From: Shewanella sp. TC10
GTDB taxonomy: Bacteria > Pseudomonadota > Gammaproteobacteria > Enterobacterales > Shewanellaceae
DNA: 61,922 nucleotides
Assembly (NCBI RefSeq): GCF_009663145.1
Contig: NZ_VKHR01000024.1
Coordinates: forward strand, 1-61,922
Direction of reading: 5' to 3'
This document shows positions 1 through 10,217 of the stretch, piece after piece. Made by a program: the position numbers and the translations under genes. Under the pieces are notes generated by a model that was given only the letters and a program-made list of their open reading frames with translations, was not told where the DNA came from and did no database searches. Positions within the stretch are counted from its first letter, which is position 1, and every line of letters starts with the position of its first letter.

Positions 1-28
1 TTTCCTATTGGCAACTGCCAATAGGAAA
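1..28. repeat. Perfect palindrome at the window edge
   Basis: Two 13-base arms separated by 2 bases form a perfect inverted repeat that begins at base 1. It falls inside pseC and creates the in-frame TAG at 5-7. A palindrome that stops exactly at a sequence end is typical of a fold-back assembly artefact, although a natural hairpin cut by the window cannot be excluded. Confidence 0.8.
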
Positions 29-532
29 ATCAAGATAGCGTCCGCCTATGGCGTGTGCAGCATCTTCAATGACCTTAACCCCATACTGTTTTGCAAGTTG
101 AGATATCTTTTCCATCTCACAGCTATGCCCAGCCATATGCACCGCAATCAATACTCTTGGTAATGAATTGTTTTTAGATGCGTTTGCAAACTTTTCTTCC
201 AGTGCATGAGGACACATGTTTGCGGTTAATGGGTCAATATCGACAAAATCAATTTTAGCACCACAATATAGCGCGCAGTTAGCCGAAGCCACAAAAGAAA
301 TTGGGCTGGTCCAAACTGTATGTTGATCCGTGACTCCCAGTGCTAAACAAGCTGCATGCAACAAAGATGTAGCACTGTTGGCAGCAACAGCGTACTTAGA
401 TTGAGTAAGTTGCGCAATACTGTTTTCAAAGCGGGGAACTTGGGGACCTTGTGTTAAAAAGTCAGATTTAAGTACTGAGGTTACCGCTTCAATATCATCA
501 GCTGTAATCGATTGGCGCCCGTATGGAATCAT
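5..532 (-). CDS. pseC: PseC, UDP-4-amino-4,6-dideoxy-N-acetyl-L-altrosamine transaminase (N-terminal part)
   Basis: PLP-dependent aminotransferase of the DegT/DnrJ/EryC1 family. PseC makes the second step of CMP-pseudaminic acid synthesis, used for flagellin or surface glycosylation. The 175 visible residues carry the family N-terminus (MIPYGRQSI, the LTQGPQV segment) and the VIEDAAHAIGG motif whose Asp holds the PLP pyridine nitrogen. Full members are about 380 residues. The reading frame stops just after PIGSCQ, before the conserved segment containing the catalytic lysine. That stop lies within the edge palindrome, so the gene is probably intact in the genome and only cut here. It starts 2 bases after the pseB stop, so the two are co-transcribed. 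Confidence 0.85.
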   Translation of the reverse strand: MIPYGRQSITADDIEAVTSVLKSDFLTQGPQVPRFENSIAQLTQSKYAVAANSATSLLHAACLALGVTDQHTVWTSPISFVASANCALYCGAKIDFVDIDPLTANMCPHALEEKFANASKNNSLPRVLIAVHMAGHSCEMEKISQLAKQYGVKVIEDAAHAIGGRYLDFPIGSCQ

Positions 533-534
533 TA

Positions 535-2271
<1,737 letters not shown>

Positions 2272-2952
2272 ATGTCATCTATTAGACTAGTTTTATTGAT
2301 TTGTACGGTATTTTTAGTTTGCTCAAATGCAAACGCTGCTTCATTGGATTTTCGCCAAGAATATAAAAGCGGAACAGATCAACATGCTAGTCGTGTCAAA
2401 ATGGGACATACTTTTGACAGTAATTTTTCAGTAAGCCTAGAGCTTAAATTTAAAGGTGCTGATGGTAAGTTTATGCAAGACTTACAATCAAATGGTTCTG
2501 AACTAGATTTAGGTTATCGTATAAAACTGAACGATCAATGGACGCTAATACCAGGCATGCCTATTGAATTTGGAACCTCTGGTGCAACCTACAAACCTCA
2601 GCTTCGTCTAACTTACACTCCCAAAAGCATCGAAGGTCTTTCACTAAGTGGTCGCTATCGTCTCGACGTAAAACCAGGTGAAGATATTAAACGACTCCGT
2701 CACCGTTACACTGTCAACATCGGTTATAAGTACCAGAATTGGTCATTTGGTTTTGAAGGTAATTATTACTATGCAGACAATGATGATTACCTACTCTATA
2801 ACGACAATAGAACTAACTATGAAAATAATTTAACAGCCCACTATAAGATAGGAAATTGGACACCATGGGTAGAATTTGGAGATGTGTCGGTTTCAGATGA
2901 TTCAAGTCAGAGGGAGTTAAGAAGCCGTATTGGAATACGCTATAGCTTTTAA
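2272..2952 (+). CDS. KdgM-family outer-membrane porin
   Basis: 226 residues with a Sec signal peptide (cleavage near ANA, residue 22-23) and a run of alternating beta strands ending in a C-terminal Phe, the signature recognised by the BAM machinery. The mature N-terminus (ASLDFRQEYKSGT...HASRVKMGH) closely follows the start of KdgM/NanC-type oligosaccharide porins, which are 12-stranded barrels of about 220-240 residues that pass acidic oligosaccharides. The substrate cannot be told from sequence. It is a single gene with an upstream gap of 744 bases and a shared bidirectional terminator downstream. No strong Shine-Dalgarno is visible. Confidence 0.85.
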   Translation: MSSIRLVLLICTVFLVCSNANAASLDFRQEYKSGTDQHASRVKMGHTFDSNFSVSLELKFKGADGKFMQDLQSNGSELDLGYRIKLNDQWTLIPGMPIEFGTSGATYKPQLRLTYTPKSIEGLSLSGRYRLDVKPGEDIKRLRHRYTVNIGYKYQNWSFGFEGNYYYADNDDYLLYNDNRTNYENNLTAHYKIGNWTPWVEFGDVSVSDDSSQRELRSRIGIRYSF

Positions 2953-3076
2953 CTGAAGTAGATAATAACAACAGTATTTATCATACAAATAATCACGAAT
3001 TAGATCAGGAAATATTTAAACCTAAGATATTGTTTTAAATAAGCTTTAGCTAATATTAAAATGTAATGCAGTCACT

Positions 3077-3100
3077 AAAAAGGAGCCTATGCTCCTTTTT
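3077..3100. terminator. Bidirectional intrinsic terminator
   Basis: Perfect 10-bp stem (AAAAAGGAGC/GCTCCTTTTT) with a 4-base loop, giving a T-tract on both strands. It serves the KdgM-like gene on the left and the convergent methyltransferase gene on the right. Confidence 0.85.
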
Positions 3101-3113
3101 ATTTACTCCCCAT

Positions 3114-3878
3114 TTAATTGGGCTTTTTAAATACCAAAGTAAACCTATCTGTATTACCCGTCACGGTTTTACGGCCAACTTCATAACGTAGTTCATCATC
3201 AGGTCGGTAAAACATATTTGATGATTTCTCTAACACAAAACCAGCAGCTTGAACCTCTAAAATCACATCAACAGGATCTTCACGGCGGCGCATTTCAACT
3301 GTTTCGGGCATCATATGTCTACGAGTATGATCAACAATCACATAAAGCCCACCTGGTTTTAACGCCTCAAATGTGGCTTTGTTTAATTTGGTTTTATCTT
3401 CCAAGTTAAAATTGTGATATTCACGAATACTGAGCATCATATCCGCATCTGTCATACCAAAATCAACAGTACCTAACTTGTAACTTCTGGCTTCAGGGTT
3501 CCAATCAAGTTCAATGGGTAACTTCTTGGCTTTACTCATGACATCTTTCGCTAAAAGATCGTTCATCCCTTCAAGCCACTCTTTCTTATAAGCAAGATAG
3601 AGCTCGCCATCATCTTTCAGTAAAGGCGCCAATATCTTGGTATACCAACCATTACCAGGAGCGAACTCAATCACCTTCATATCTTGCTCTAAGCCAAAAA
3701 ACGCTAAAGCTTGATAAGGTGCACGGTTAGCATCTCTTAACTTATCAGCGTCAGTTCTATGTTCCATTTCCATGACTTTAAGTACTTTCTCTTGAAATGG
3801 CGTCAGCGCTGCTGACGTTGAAAATGAGCATAAGGTGGTTGAAACGATAAACAATGAAGTAACGAGGGAGGTTTTCAT
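3114..3878 (-). CDS. Exported class I SAM-dependent methyltransferase-like protein
   Basis: 254 residues. An N-terminal Sec signal peptide (MKTSLVTSLFIVSTTLCSFS, cleavage near STSAA) is followed by a Rossmann methyltransferase core. The motif I region is VIEFAPGNGWYTKIL, and a later VIVDHTRR stretch matches the 'predicted methyltransferase' group COG4798. A periplasmic SAM enzyme is unusual because SAM is cytoplasmic; many members of this group share the signal peptide, so the true activity is unknown. Single gene, with its terminator in the shared hairpin at 3077-3100. Confidence 0.8.
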   Translation of the reverse strand: MKTSLVTSLFIVSTTLCSFSTSAALTPFQEKVLKVMEMEHRTDADKLRDANRAPYQALAFFGLEQDMKVIEFAPGNGWYTKILAPLLKDDGELYLAYKKEWLEGMNDLLAKDVMSKAKKLPIELDWNPEARSYKLGTVDFGMTDADMMLSIREYHNFNLEDKTKLNKATFEALKPGGLYVIVDHTRRHMMPETVEMRRREDPVDVILEVQAAGFVLEKSSNMFYRPDDELRYEVGRKTVTGNTDRFTLVFKKPN

Positions 3879-4057
3879 GATAATCCTTAACGGGCTAGCT
3901 TCCTTAACGAAAACCTAAAATAATGGAATAAGCCAAGATCTGCACTAACTAATTTGTTGCCAATTATGTTTTAAATTTATACCTATACCTATACCTAGCT
4001 AAAGCCCAAACAAGCCATGCTAACAACCCGAGAAATTAGGAAAGTAAGCTCAATTAA

Positions 4058-4088
4058 AAAGGCCGACACAATAATCGTGTCGGCCTTT
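4058..4088 (-). terminator. Intrinsic terminator of the scs operon
   Basis: 9-bp GC-rich stem (GGCCGACAC/GTGTCGGCC) extended by an A/T block, loop of 7 bases, followed on the minus strand by five T. It lies about 40 bases after the scsD stop. Confidence 0.85.
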
Positions 4089-4124
4089 AATTTCACTATA
4101 TAAAAGCTCATCCATGTCACTGAT

Positions 4125-4646
4125 TCAAGCAAACATCATTCGCCACCACATGCCTGGTAAGCTGGTAAACCCTGTGGTGTAATGCTTAAGTTCGCCGTCT
4201 TTAAACACCATAACAGTCGGTGTGACTTGCACTGACCATTCTCGGGCTAAAAAACTTTGCTGATCGTTAATTGTACTTAAGCTATAGCCTTTTTCAGTTA
4301 AAAAATGCGTCAATCTATCATCACTACCTGAGTTCATCGCAATAGACACAACAGAATAATGCTCGCTCAATAAATTCACCGAAGGTGTGACAAAATTACA
4401 AACAGGGCACCACGTCCCCCAAAAGTACACCAACACTGGCTCCTTTTGGCTCATTGACATCACATCCACTAAATTGTCATTTAAATCAAGCGCACTAATA
4501 GGTGGCAGCGCTTTAGTTGGGATATCTTTCCCACGCCATAAATCAACTGCAGTTGAAACGATTAAAAACAGCACCAGCATGACAAGCAATTGCTTGATAG
4601 CGCTTAACCCTTTTTGAACCCAAGTTTTATTTGTTGAATCGGCCAT
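4125..4646 (-). CDS. scsD: ScsD/TlpA-like membrane-anchored thioredoxin-fold protein
   Basis: 173 residues: one N-terminal transmembrane segment (about 18-34) and a periplasmic thioredoxin domain with the redox motif Cys80-Pro-Val-Cys83 in the context FWGTWCPVC, plus the cis-proline loop VTPTVMVF. This matches the protein disulfide oxidoreductases called ScsD (suppressor of copper sensitivity). It lies 100 bases downstream of the DsbD-like scsB in the same direction. Family knowledge suggests it receives electrons through ScsB and protects or repairs periplasmic thiols under copper or oxidative stress. A TlpA/ResA-like role is an alternative. Confidence 0.8.
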   Translation of the reverse strand: MADSTNKTWVQKGLSAIKQLLVMLVLFLIVSTAVDLWRGKDIPTKALPPISALDLNDNLVDVMSMSQKEPVLVYFWGTWCPVCNFVTPSVNLLSEHYSVVSIAMNSGSDDRLTHFLTEKGYSLSTINDQQSFLAREWSVQVTPTVMVFKDGELKHYTTGFTSLPGMWWRMMFA

Positions 4647-4746
4647 ATTTTGTCATTAATTCCAATGTGTTTACTGATGATAATTCACAGATCTTATTTG
4701 ACCGTGAATTATCAAATTTATATTCAGCACCACACATTAATAATGA

Positions 4747-6828
4747 TTAACCAGCTGAAGCTCTTTCAATAGCAGCCAGTACTTGCTCAGTTGTCAAAAT
4801 GACAGGCAGCTTTATGCCCTCAGGCGCATTAGGTCCATAAACCACATTAAAGGGTACCCCAAAGCGGCCATGGCTTTGTAAGTAATCTGTAATTGGTTGA
4901 GACGCTGTTGTCCAATCCCCTTCAACTAACGCTATGTTGTCTTGTTTGAGAGTTGAGTAAACTGGATCTTGCAGGATGACCCCAACTTTGTTGGCTTTAC
5001 AAGTAATACACCAATCTGCCGTGACATCGACAAATACCGTTTTACCTTCGGCAACACTACTCGCTATATCGCTTTGCTCAAGCGGTGTCCACGCTAAATC
5101 AGAAGGTAGAGGATTTGACCAGTCATCAGAGGTTGCAAATGCACCTATCGCGGCAAACATCACTACCATACTAAAACTTGCAATAACCGCTGGCACACCG
5201 TATTCCTTGGCCATCAGCCAGAAGAAAACAACCACTAATAATACCGCAATCACCCATAGCACCATCACGTTGATAAAGCTTGCTAGTAAACTGATTAACC
5301 ATAAGCTAGTAATGAGTAACAACACCGAGAAGAACACTTTTACAATGTTCATCCAACGGCCAGGTTTAGGGAAGTAACGGGCCACCTGTGGGAACATTGC
5401 TACCAATATCCACGGCAGTGCCATACCAACGGCTAGTGCTGTGAATATGACTAATAAACTTAAGACATCCGCACCTAGTGCGAATGCCACTGCGGTCCCT
5501 AAAAATGGAGCACTACACGGCGTTGCCAATAACGTGGCAAACATACCTTGTAAAAAATGACCACGATGATCATTGCCACCAGTTGTCGCTAACTTGGTTT
5601 GTAAACTCGATGGCAGATTAATTTCAAATGCACCCAACATATTAAGTGAGAATACCGAGGTCACCAGCACCATAAAGCCTATGAACCAAGGGTTTTGGAA
5701 CTGTACGCCCCAGCCAATCGCTTGACCGGTAAACTTAAGGGTCAGTACAAAGGCAGCCAATAGCCAAAATGACACAATAATCCCCAGTGCTGAGGCAATA
5801 AACTGTGAGCGAATTTGATTCTTTTGCATGTCTGGTGCTGCAATAACTGAACTTAACTTCATCCCTAAAACAGGTAATACACATGGCATTACATTCAGGA
5901 TTAATCCACCTAGAAGAGCAAACAGCATCATAGTCAATAATGAGTTGCCAGCAGCTTCAATTGAGGTCAGGCCAACACCGGTTTGATACTCATAGGCGCG
6001 CTGATTATCACTCACTGTGACATTAAGTTGTTTTTCGAACAGTTTAGGATCGCCAGACCAATTCGATACATCAAATTGTGCCACCCATGCATCAGTGCCA
6101 TCGGCTTGTGATTGACGGCTGACACCTAAAATATTGAAGTTAGTGTCTTGGTCGCCATCAACAATGACTTGAGGTCGTCGCCACTGGTTATCAAGTAAAG
6201 TCACTTGCAGCAACTCTTGATTCATATCCCAGCCAACATTAACTTGCTCTGTCGCATTTTGTGTCTCAACAATTTGCGGCACTGTCGATACCGATTTATT
6301 GAAGGCAAACATAGCTTCGGTATCAGCCTGAAGCTCATCAGGTATAAAATCTAATTCAAGTTCATAGTCGGTTAATACACATACCGTGGTACAAGAAGAT
6401 AATGTGAACTTGCCTCTTAGCTCAGTATTGGCATTAATGTCATCCACTTTTAAATGAATAGGAAAAATACTTTCGCCTTGGTATCCCTGAGTTTTATAGC
6501 CCATGATGGTGTATTGCTTAGGCGTTGGCCATTGCCAATCAACATCACCTAAGTTTGAAGACTCGCTCCAATCAATTTTAGGCGCAATACCGCCTTCACC
6601 AGGCGTTCGCCAGTACATCTTCCAATCATCATCTAATTGAACATCCAGTATGGCAGGCACAGTTTGAGTTTGTTCATCAAGCTCCCCCGTTAACATAAAG
6701 CGTACTTTGACAGGAGGATGATTGTCATTGACCAGCCAACCTGTGGTGGCGGCACTTGCAAATGAATGAATACTGATTGAGACCAGCGTCAGTAAAGAAA
6801 GTAATAAAATTTTGACGATATTCAACAA
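4747..6828 (-). CDS. scsB: ScsB/DsbD-like transmembrane thiol-disulfide reductase
   Basis: 693 residues. The order is: signal peptide, large periplasmic N-terminal domain of the ScsB type (with CTTVC), eight-helix DsbD transmembrane core with Cys316 (NVMPCVLP) and Cys438 (ATPCSAPF), and a C-terminal periplasmic thioredoxin domain with Cys607-Ile-Thr-Cys610 (DWCITCK). These three pairs move electrons from cytoplasmic thioredoxin to the periplasm. The larger N-terminal region separates ScsB from DsbD. The start is a TTG (two in a row) after GAGGAA. It leads a two-gene unit with scsD. The soluble partner scsC and scsA are absent here. Confidence 0.85.
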   Translation of the reverse strand: MLNIVKILLLSLLTLVSISIHSFASAATTGWLVNDNHPPVKVRFMLTGELDEQTQTVPAILDVQLDDDWKMYWRTPGEGGIAPKIDWSESSNLGDVDWQWPTPKQYTIMGYKTQGYQGESIFPIHLKVDDINANTELRGKFTLSSCTTVCVLTDYELELDFIPDELQADTEAMFAFNKSVSTVPQIVETQNATEQVNVGWDMNQELLQVTLLDNQWRRPQVIVDGDQDTNFNILGVSRQSQADGTDAWVAQFDVSNWSGDPKLFEKQLNVTVSDNQRAYEYQTGVGLTSIEAAGNSLLTMMLFALLGGLILNVMPCVLPVLGMKLSSVIAAPDMQKNQIRSQFIASALGIIVSFWLLAAFVLTLKFTGQAIGWGVQFQNPWFIGFMVLVTSVFSLNMLGAFEINLPSSLQTKLATTGGNDHRGHFLQGMFATLLATPCSAPFLGTAVAFALGADVLSLLVIFTALAVGMALPWILVAMFPQVARYFPKPGRWMNIVKVFFSVLLLITSLWLISLLASFINVMVLWVIAVLLVVVFFWLMAKEYGVPAVIASFSMVVMFAAIGAFATSDDWSNPLPSDLAWTPLEQSDIASSVAEGKTVFVDVTADWCITCKANKVGVILQDPVYSTLKQDNIALVEGDWTTASQPITDYLQSHGRFGVPFNVVYGPNAPEGIKLPVILTTEQVLAAIERASAG

Positions 6829-7248
6829 ACGTTCCTCTTACTTATCCACTTTAAATGATGTGGCAAGCGGGTTAATACACAAGACAACTCTAGCGTTAGC
6901 ATAATAGACCGTATCGACGATAAATTAGTTCATCTAATGCATATTATTTGCCTACTGATTGCCAGATTTGTGAACAGGCTCGCCAATGTGCACGGCGAGC
7001 ACTCTTAACTGAGCCAATTCGAGCTCAAAATACATGTTCTAACTACATGCTCCAAATTGACATAATCAGAAACAGGTTAAATGTAGACATACGTTTGAAT
7101 GATTGTTTTAATCAAATAAGTGTCTTTGTTGTATTTCGTTATTTTCCGCTTTTGGGGCAGGTAAATAAAACGAGATTGAGGCACAAGGAAAGGCAAGACT
7201 CACTCATTTCCACAAGAGAGATGAGACAACAATAAAAAGGATTAACTA
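6829..7248. other. Divergent intergenic region
   Basis: 420 bases between scsB and the acylase gene. A 95-codon open frame at 6948-7235 has no recognisable features and no good start signal, so I regard the stretch as non-coding and probably carrying both promoters. Confidence 0.5.
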
Positions 7249-9834
7249 ATGCATTTGAATAAGATCATGCTGGCTATTGGCGTTGCGTCAACAGTCTTTC
7301 TCGCTGGTTGTGGCAACGACACCGACTACTCTCAAACACCTGAAGTCACCCCTGAACCTGAAGTGACCCCCCCCCTACAAGCTTTTGCCCCTGACGGCAT
7401 GCTCAAAGCGCAAATTCGTCGCACCGCTTATGGTGTGCCGCATATTCAAGCCGACAATTTAGAAAGCTTAGCGTTTGGTAGTGGTTACGCCCAAGCACAA
7501 GATAACTTATGTGTACTAGCCGATGGTTTCATAAAAGCGAATTCTGAACGTTCAATGTATTTTGGCCCTCACTCCTCTATCGACTTTGCTACTGGATTAC
7601 CAACATCAGAAGATAATGGCAATTTAATATCAGACTTTGCCTATAAAGCGCTAAAAATACGTGAAATGGCCGAAGCCCAATACCCACAATTTAGTTATAA
7701 CTCACGCGCCTTAATGGAAGGCTTTAGTGCAGGTTACAACCAATACTTAACTGATGTAGAAGCTGGCGAACAAGAAGCAGAGCCATTTTGTGCAGGCCAG
7801 CCTTGGGTGAAACCTATTGAAGGGGTCGATGTTGCCAATTACTTATTTTCAATCGCCCTTCTCCCTGGCGCAGCTAACTTCTTAGATCTTATTTTTTATG
7901 CCAACCCTGGTGACGGCGAAGAGTACTTGCCTCGTATCGTAGGTCCAGCACCTTCGGCCACCCAAACAGCCTTTATTCAAGATGTGAACACTAAACTCCT
8001 TGCCCGCGCTAACACCATCACGACACCTGAAACCAACCCTCGTAATTTAGGTTCAAATGGTTGGGGTTTAGGTAAAGATAAAACCGAAAACGGTAAAGGT
8101 ATGGTGCTAGGTAATCCACACTTCCCGCATACGGGTAACCTGCGTTTTTGGCAATCTCACGTCACCATTCCAGGTCAGTTAGATGTAATGGGCGGCTCAT
8201 TGGTTGGTATGCCTGGACTAATCAATATCGGCTTTAACCAAGATTTAGCTTGGACCCATACCTTCTCTACTGCAGAGCACTTTGTGATGTATAACCTTGA
8301 GTTAGTCAGTGGCGACCGCCTGCAATACATGTATGACGGTAAGCCAATGCCAATCACTAAAGAAACTGTGCAAGTGGTTGTTAATGGCGGCGCAGCCGGC
8401 ATGCTTATCGCTGAGAAAGACATTTACACCACAGCAAAAGGCCCAATTGTAGAAGCCCCTGCAGCCCTAGCTCCTTTTGGCTGGGATGATGGCCAAGCTT
8501 TTATGTTGCAAGACGCCAATATGGCCAATAAAGACCCAATCGATCATTGGTTTGCCATGAACCGCGCAACTAACAAGGATGAGTTTCAACAAGCCTTTAA
8601 AAACTACGACGGGGTGATTTTTAATAACACCATGTACGCAGATAAGGAAGGTAATGCATTTTACATTGATGACTCCACAGTACCTGGTTTAACTGACTTC
8701 GCCGTATCACTGCTTAAAACTAATCCAGATATTATTGCCGCAAGAGAGCAAGCAGGCTTTACCATCTTACCCGGTAATACATCTATCTTTCATTTCGATA
8801 GCCCAATGCCATATCAACGTGCGCCAAAGCTAGAGCGTACTGACTTTGTGCAAAACTCTAATAACTCATTTTGGTCAACCAACCTCGCAGAGCCTTTAGA
8901 AGATTACTCTCCTATGTATGGCGCTGAGCGCGGTCAGTTATCACTGCGAACCCGTATGGCGTTAACGCTGATGGAAGATGCAGCTGGTGATGACGGTAAG
9001 TTTAATGTCGATGAACTAGAAGCCGCATTATTGTCTAATCGTATCTACTTAAACGACCTCATTTTCACTGATTTAATCAGTCAATGTGAAGCACAAGCAG
9101 ATACGCCAGTCATGGTAAGCGACACAGTATCGAAAGATATCAGTGGCGCTTGTACGACACTCAAAGCTTGGAATGGTAAGCAGGACAACGACAGTGTTGG
9201 CGGTGCGTTAATTCGTGAGTTTGCTCATCAATTCGATCAAAACAGCATGCTAACAGTGCCATTTGATCATACTAATGCTGCAATGACTCCTAACACCTTA
9301 GCCACCGATGGCAGCGCACTTGTTGCTCTGGCTCACGCTGCATTAAATGTTGAAGCCGCAGGTTTTGATGTGGATGCAGCTATGGGCACTGTGCAATTTG
9401 TTGAAAAATCACTGCCTGATGGTACTGCTTCAGGCACTAAACTGCCTTGGCCTGGCACCCATAATGCTGAGGGCGGGTTTAATGTATTCTCAACCAGTTT
9501 ATCGGGCGATGATACCTTAATCCCTCAACATGAATACACAACTGCAATGGATGCAATATCAGGAGCGCCGTTAGCATCTGGCTTAAGCAGCGAAGGTTAT
9601 CACATTCGTTACGGTTCAAGCTGGATGATGGCTGTGAGCTTCACCGATGATGGCCCAGTTGCCAAGGGGATTTTAACGTACTCAGAATCAAGCAATGTCT
9701 TGAGTCCATCATTTGCAGATCAAAGTGTACTTTATTCAACTGAAAAACAGTTCCGTCCATTGTTATTTACTGAAGCAGATATTGCCGCTTCAGTTGAAAG
9801 CACCACTGAACTTAGCTTTCAAAAAGGGGAGTAA
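7249..9834 (+). CDS. Penicillin acylase-family (Ntn-hydrolase) lipoprotein, possible N-acyl-homoserine lactone acylase
   Basis: 861 residues. Lipoprotein signal with lipobox LAGC (Cys21), an alpha-chain region with the family segment RRTAYGVPHIQADN and AFGSGYAQAQDNL, then GSNGWGLG. Ser269 there is the expected autocatalytic nucleophile that becomes the N-terminus of the beta chain. GNPHFPHTG and the Asn-rich NNSFWSTN segment follow, as in aculeacin A/PvdQ/QuiP-like acylases. Members hydrolyse amide-linked acyl chains, including quorum-sensing AHLs, but the substrate is not readable from sequence. AAGGAT precedes the ATG. Unlike most characterised acylases, which are periplasmic and soluble, this one is lipid-anchored. 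Confidence 0.88.
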   Translation: MHLNKIMLAIGVASTVFLAGCGNDTDYSQTPEVTPEPEVTPPLQAFAPDGMLKAQIRRTAYGVPHIQADNLESLAFGSGYAQAQDNLCVLADGFIKANSERSMYFGPHSSIDFATGLPTSEDNGNLISDFAYKALKIREMAEAQYPQFSYNSRALMEGFSAGYNQYLTDVEAGEQEAEPFCAGQPWVKPIEGVDVANYLFSIALLPGAANFLDLIFYANPGDGEEYLPRIVGPAPSATQTAFIQDVNTKLLARANTITTPETNPRNLGSNGWGLGKDKTENGKGMVLGNPHFPHTGNLRFWQSHVTIPGQLDVMGGSLVGMPGLINIGFNQDLAWTHTFSTAEHFVMYNLELVSGDRLQYMYDGKPMPITKETVQVVVNGGAAGMLIAEKDIYTTAKGPIVEAPAALAPFGWDDGQAFMLQDANMANKDPIDHWFAMNRATNKDEFQQAFKNYDGVIFNNTMYADKEGNAFYIDDSTVPGLTDFAVSLLKTNPDIIAAREQAGFTILPGNTSIFHFDSPMPYQRAPKLERTDFVQNSNNSFWSTNLAEPLEDYSPMYGAERGQLSLRTRMALTLMEDAAGDDGKFNVDELEAALLSNRIYLNDLIFTDLISQCEAQADTPVMVSDTVSKDISGACTTLKAWNGKQDNDSVGGALIREFAHQFDQNSMLTVPFDHTNAAMTPNTLATDGSALVALAHAALNVEAAGFDVDAAMGTVQFVEKSLPDGTASGTKLPWPGTHNAEGGFNVFSTSLSGDDTLIPQHEYTTAMDAISGAPLASGLSSEGYHIRYGSSWMMAVSFTDDGPVAKGILTYSESSNVLSPSFADQSVLYSTEKQFRPLLFTEADIAASVESTTELSFQKGE

Positions 9835-9880
9835 GCTTCTTTAAGCGGATAAACAATCCCCAAAAAACCTTTAAAGCTCA

Positions 9881-9905
9881 AAGCCCGCATCACGCGGGCT
9901 TTTTA
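9881..9905 (+). terminator. Intrinsic terminator after the acylase gene
   Basis: 7-bp stem AGCCCGC/GCGGGCT, 5-base loop, T-tract. The core of about 26 bases is identical to the terminator at 11672-11696 and close to the one at 13382-13404. Confidence 0.9.
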
Positions 9906-10160
9906 TTTTCATATTCATAAAGGCCAAGCATACAGATTAACACCAATGTTATCGGCGCAACACAGAGCACCCCACGCAGCCCACAAAGTTCAACAAGTCC
10001 GACCCAGTAACAACTTAAGCACATCATAATAAACACCATAAAAACACACTTACGCGCAACTGTTACAATGCCGCCGCGAAACAATTAAACAACCCCGTCA
10101 AGCAAAAAGCACACAAGACATTTACAACAGTTTGTTTTATTTGGTGCGACCTATACACAT

Positions 10161-10170
10161 GTATAAAATC
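10161..10170 (+). promoter_or_regulatory. Candidate -10 region of the first EEP gene
   Basis: GTATAAAATC lies about 50 bases before the start and is preserved, together with flanking CAG-TTCCA and AAAGGA blocks, in the leader of the paralog at 11839-11848. Conservation between two otherwise diverged leaders supports a TATAAA-type -10. No strong -35 is seen. Confidence 0.45.
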
Positions 10171-10217
10171 TGCCTCAGCTTCCAGTAAAGGAGGCATAAA
10201 TAAAAATGGGGTTTAAA

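Noticed and set aside
6948..7235. 95-codon open frame on the plus strand before the acylase gene
   Set aside because: No good start signal, no recognisable domain, and an unusual Cys/Arg-rich composition; most likely chance within a divergent promoter region.
9890..10084. 64-codon hydrophobic frame on the minus strand
   Set aside because: Its C-terminal codons lie inside the terminator hairpin of the acylase gene and no ribosome site is convincing. A real small membrane protein cannot be fully excluded.
10206..10217. Upstream ATG of EEP copy 1 with AGGAGG
   Set aside because: The paralog leader lacks it and aligns from the ATG at 10218; the extra residues would precede an otherwise complete lipoprotein signal. 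It is not fully ruled out.
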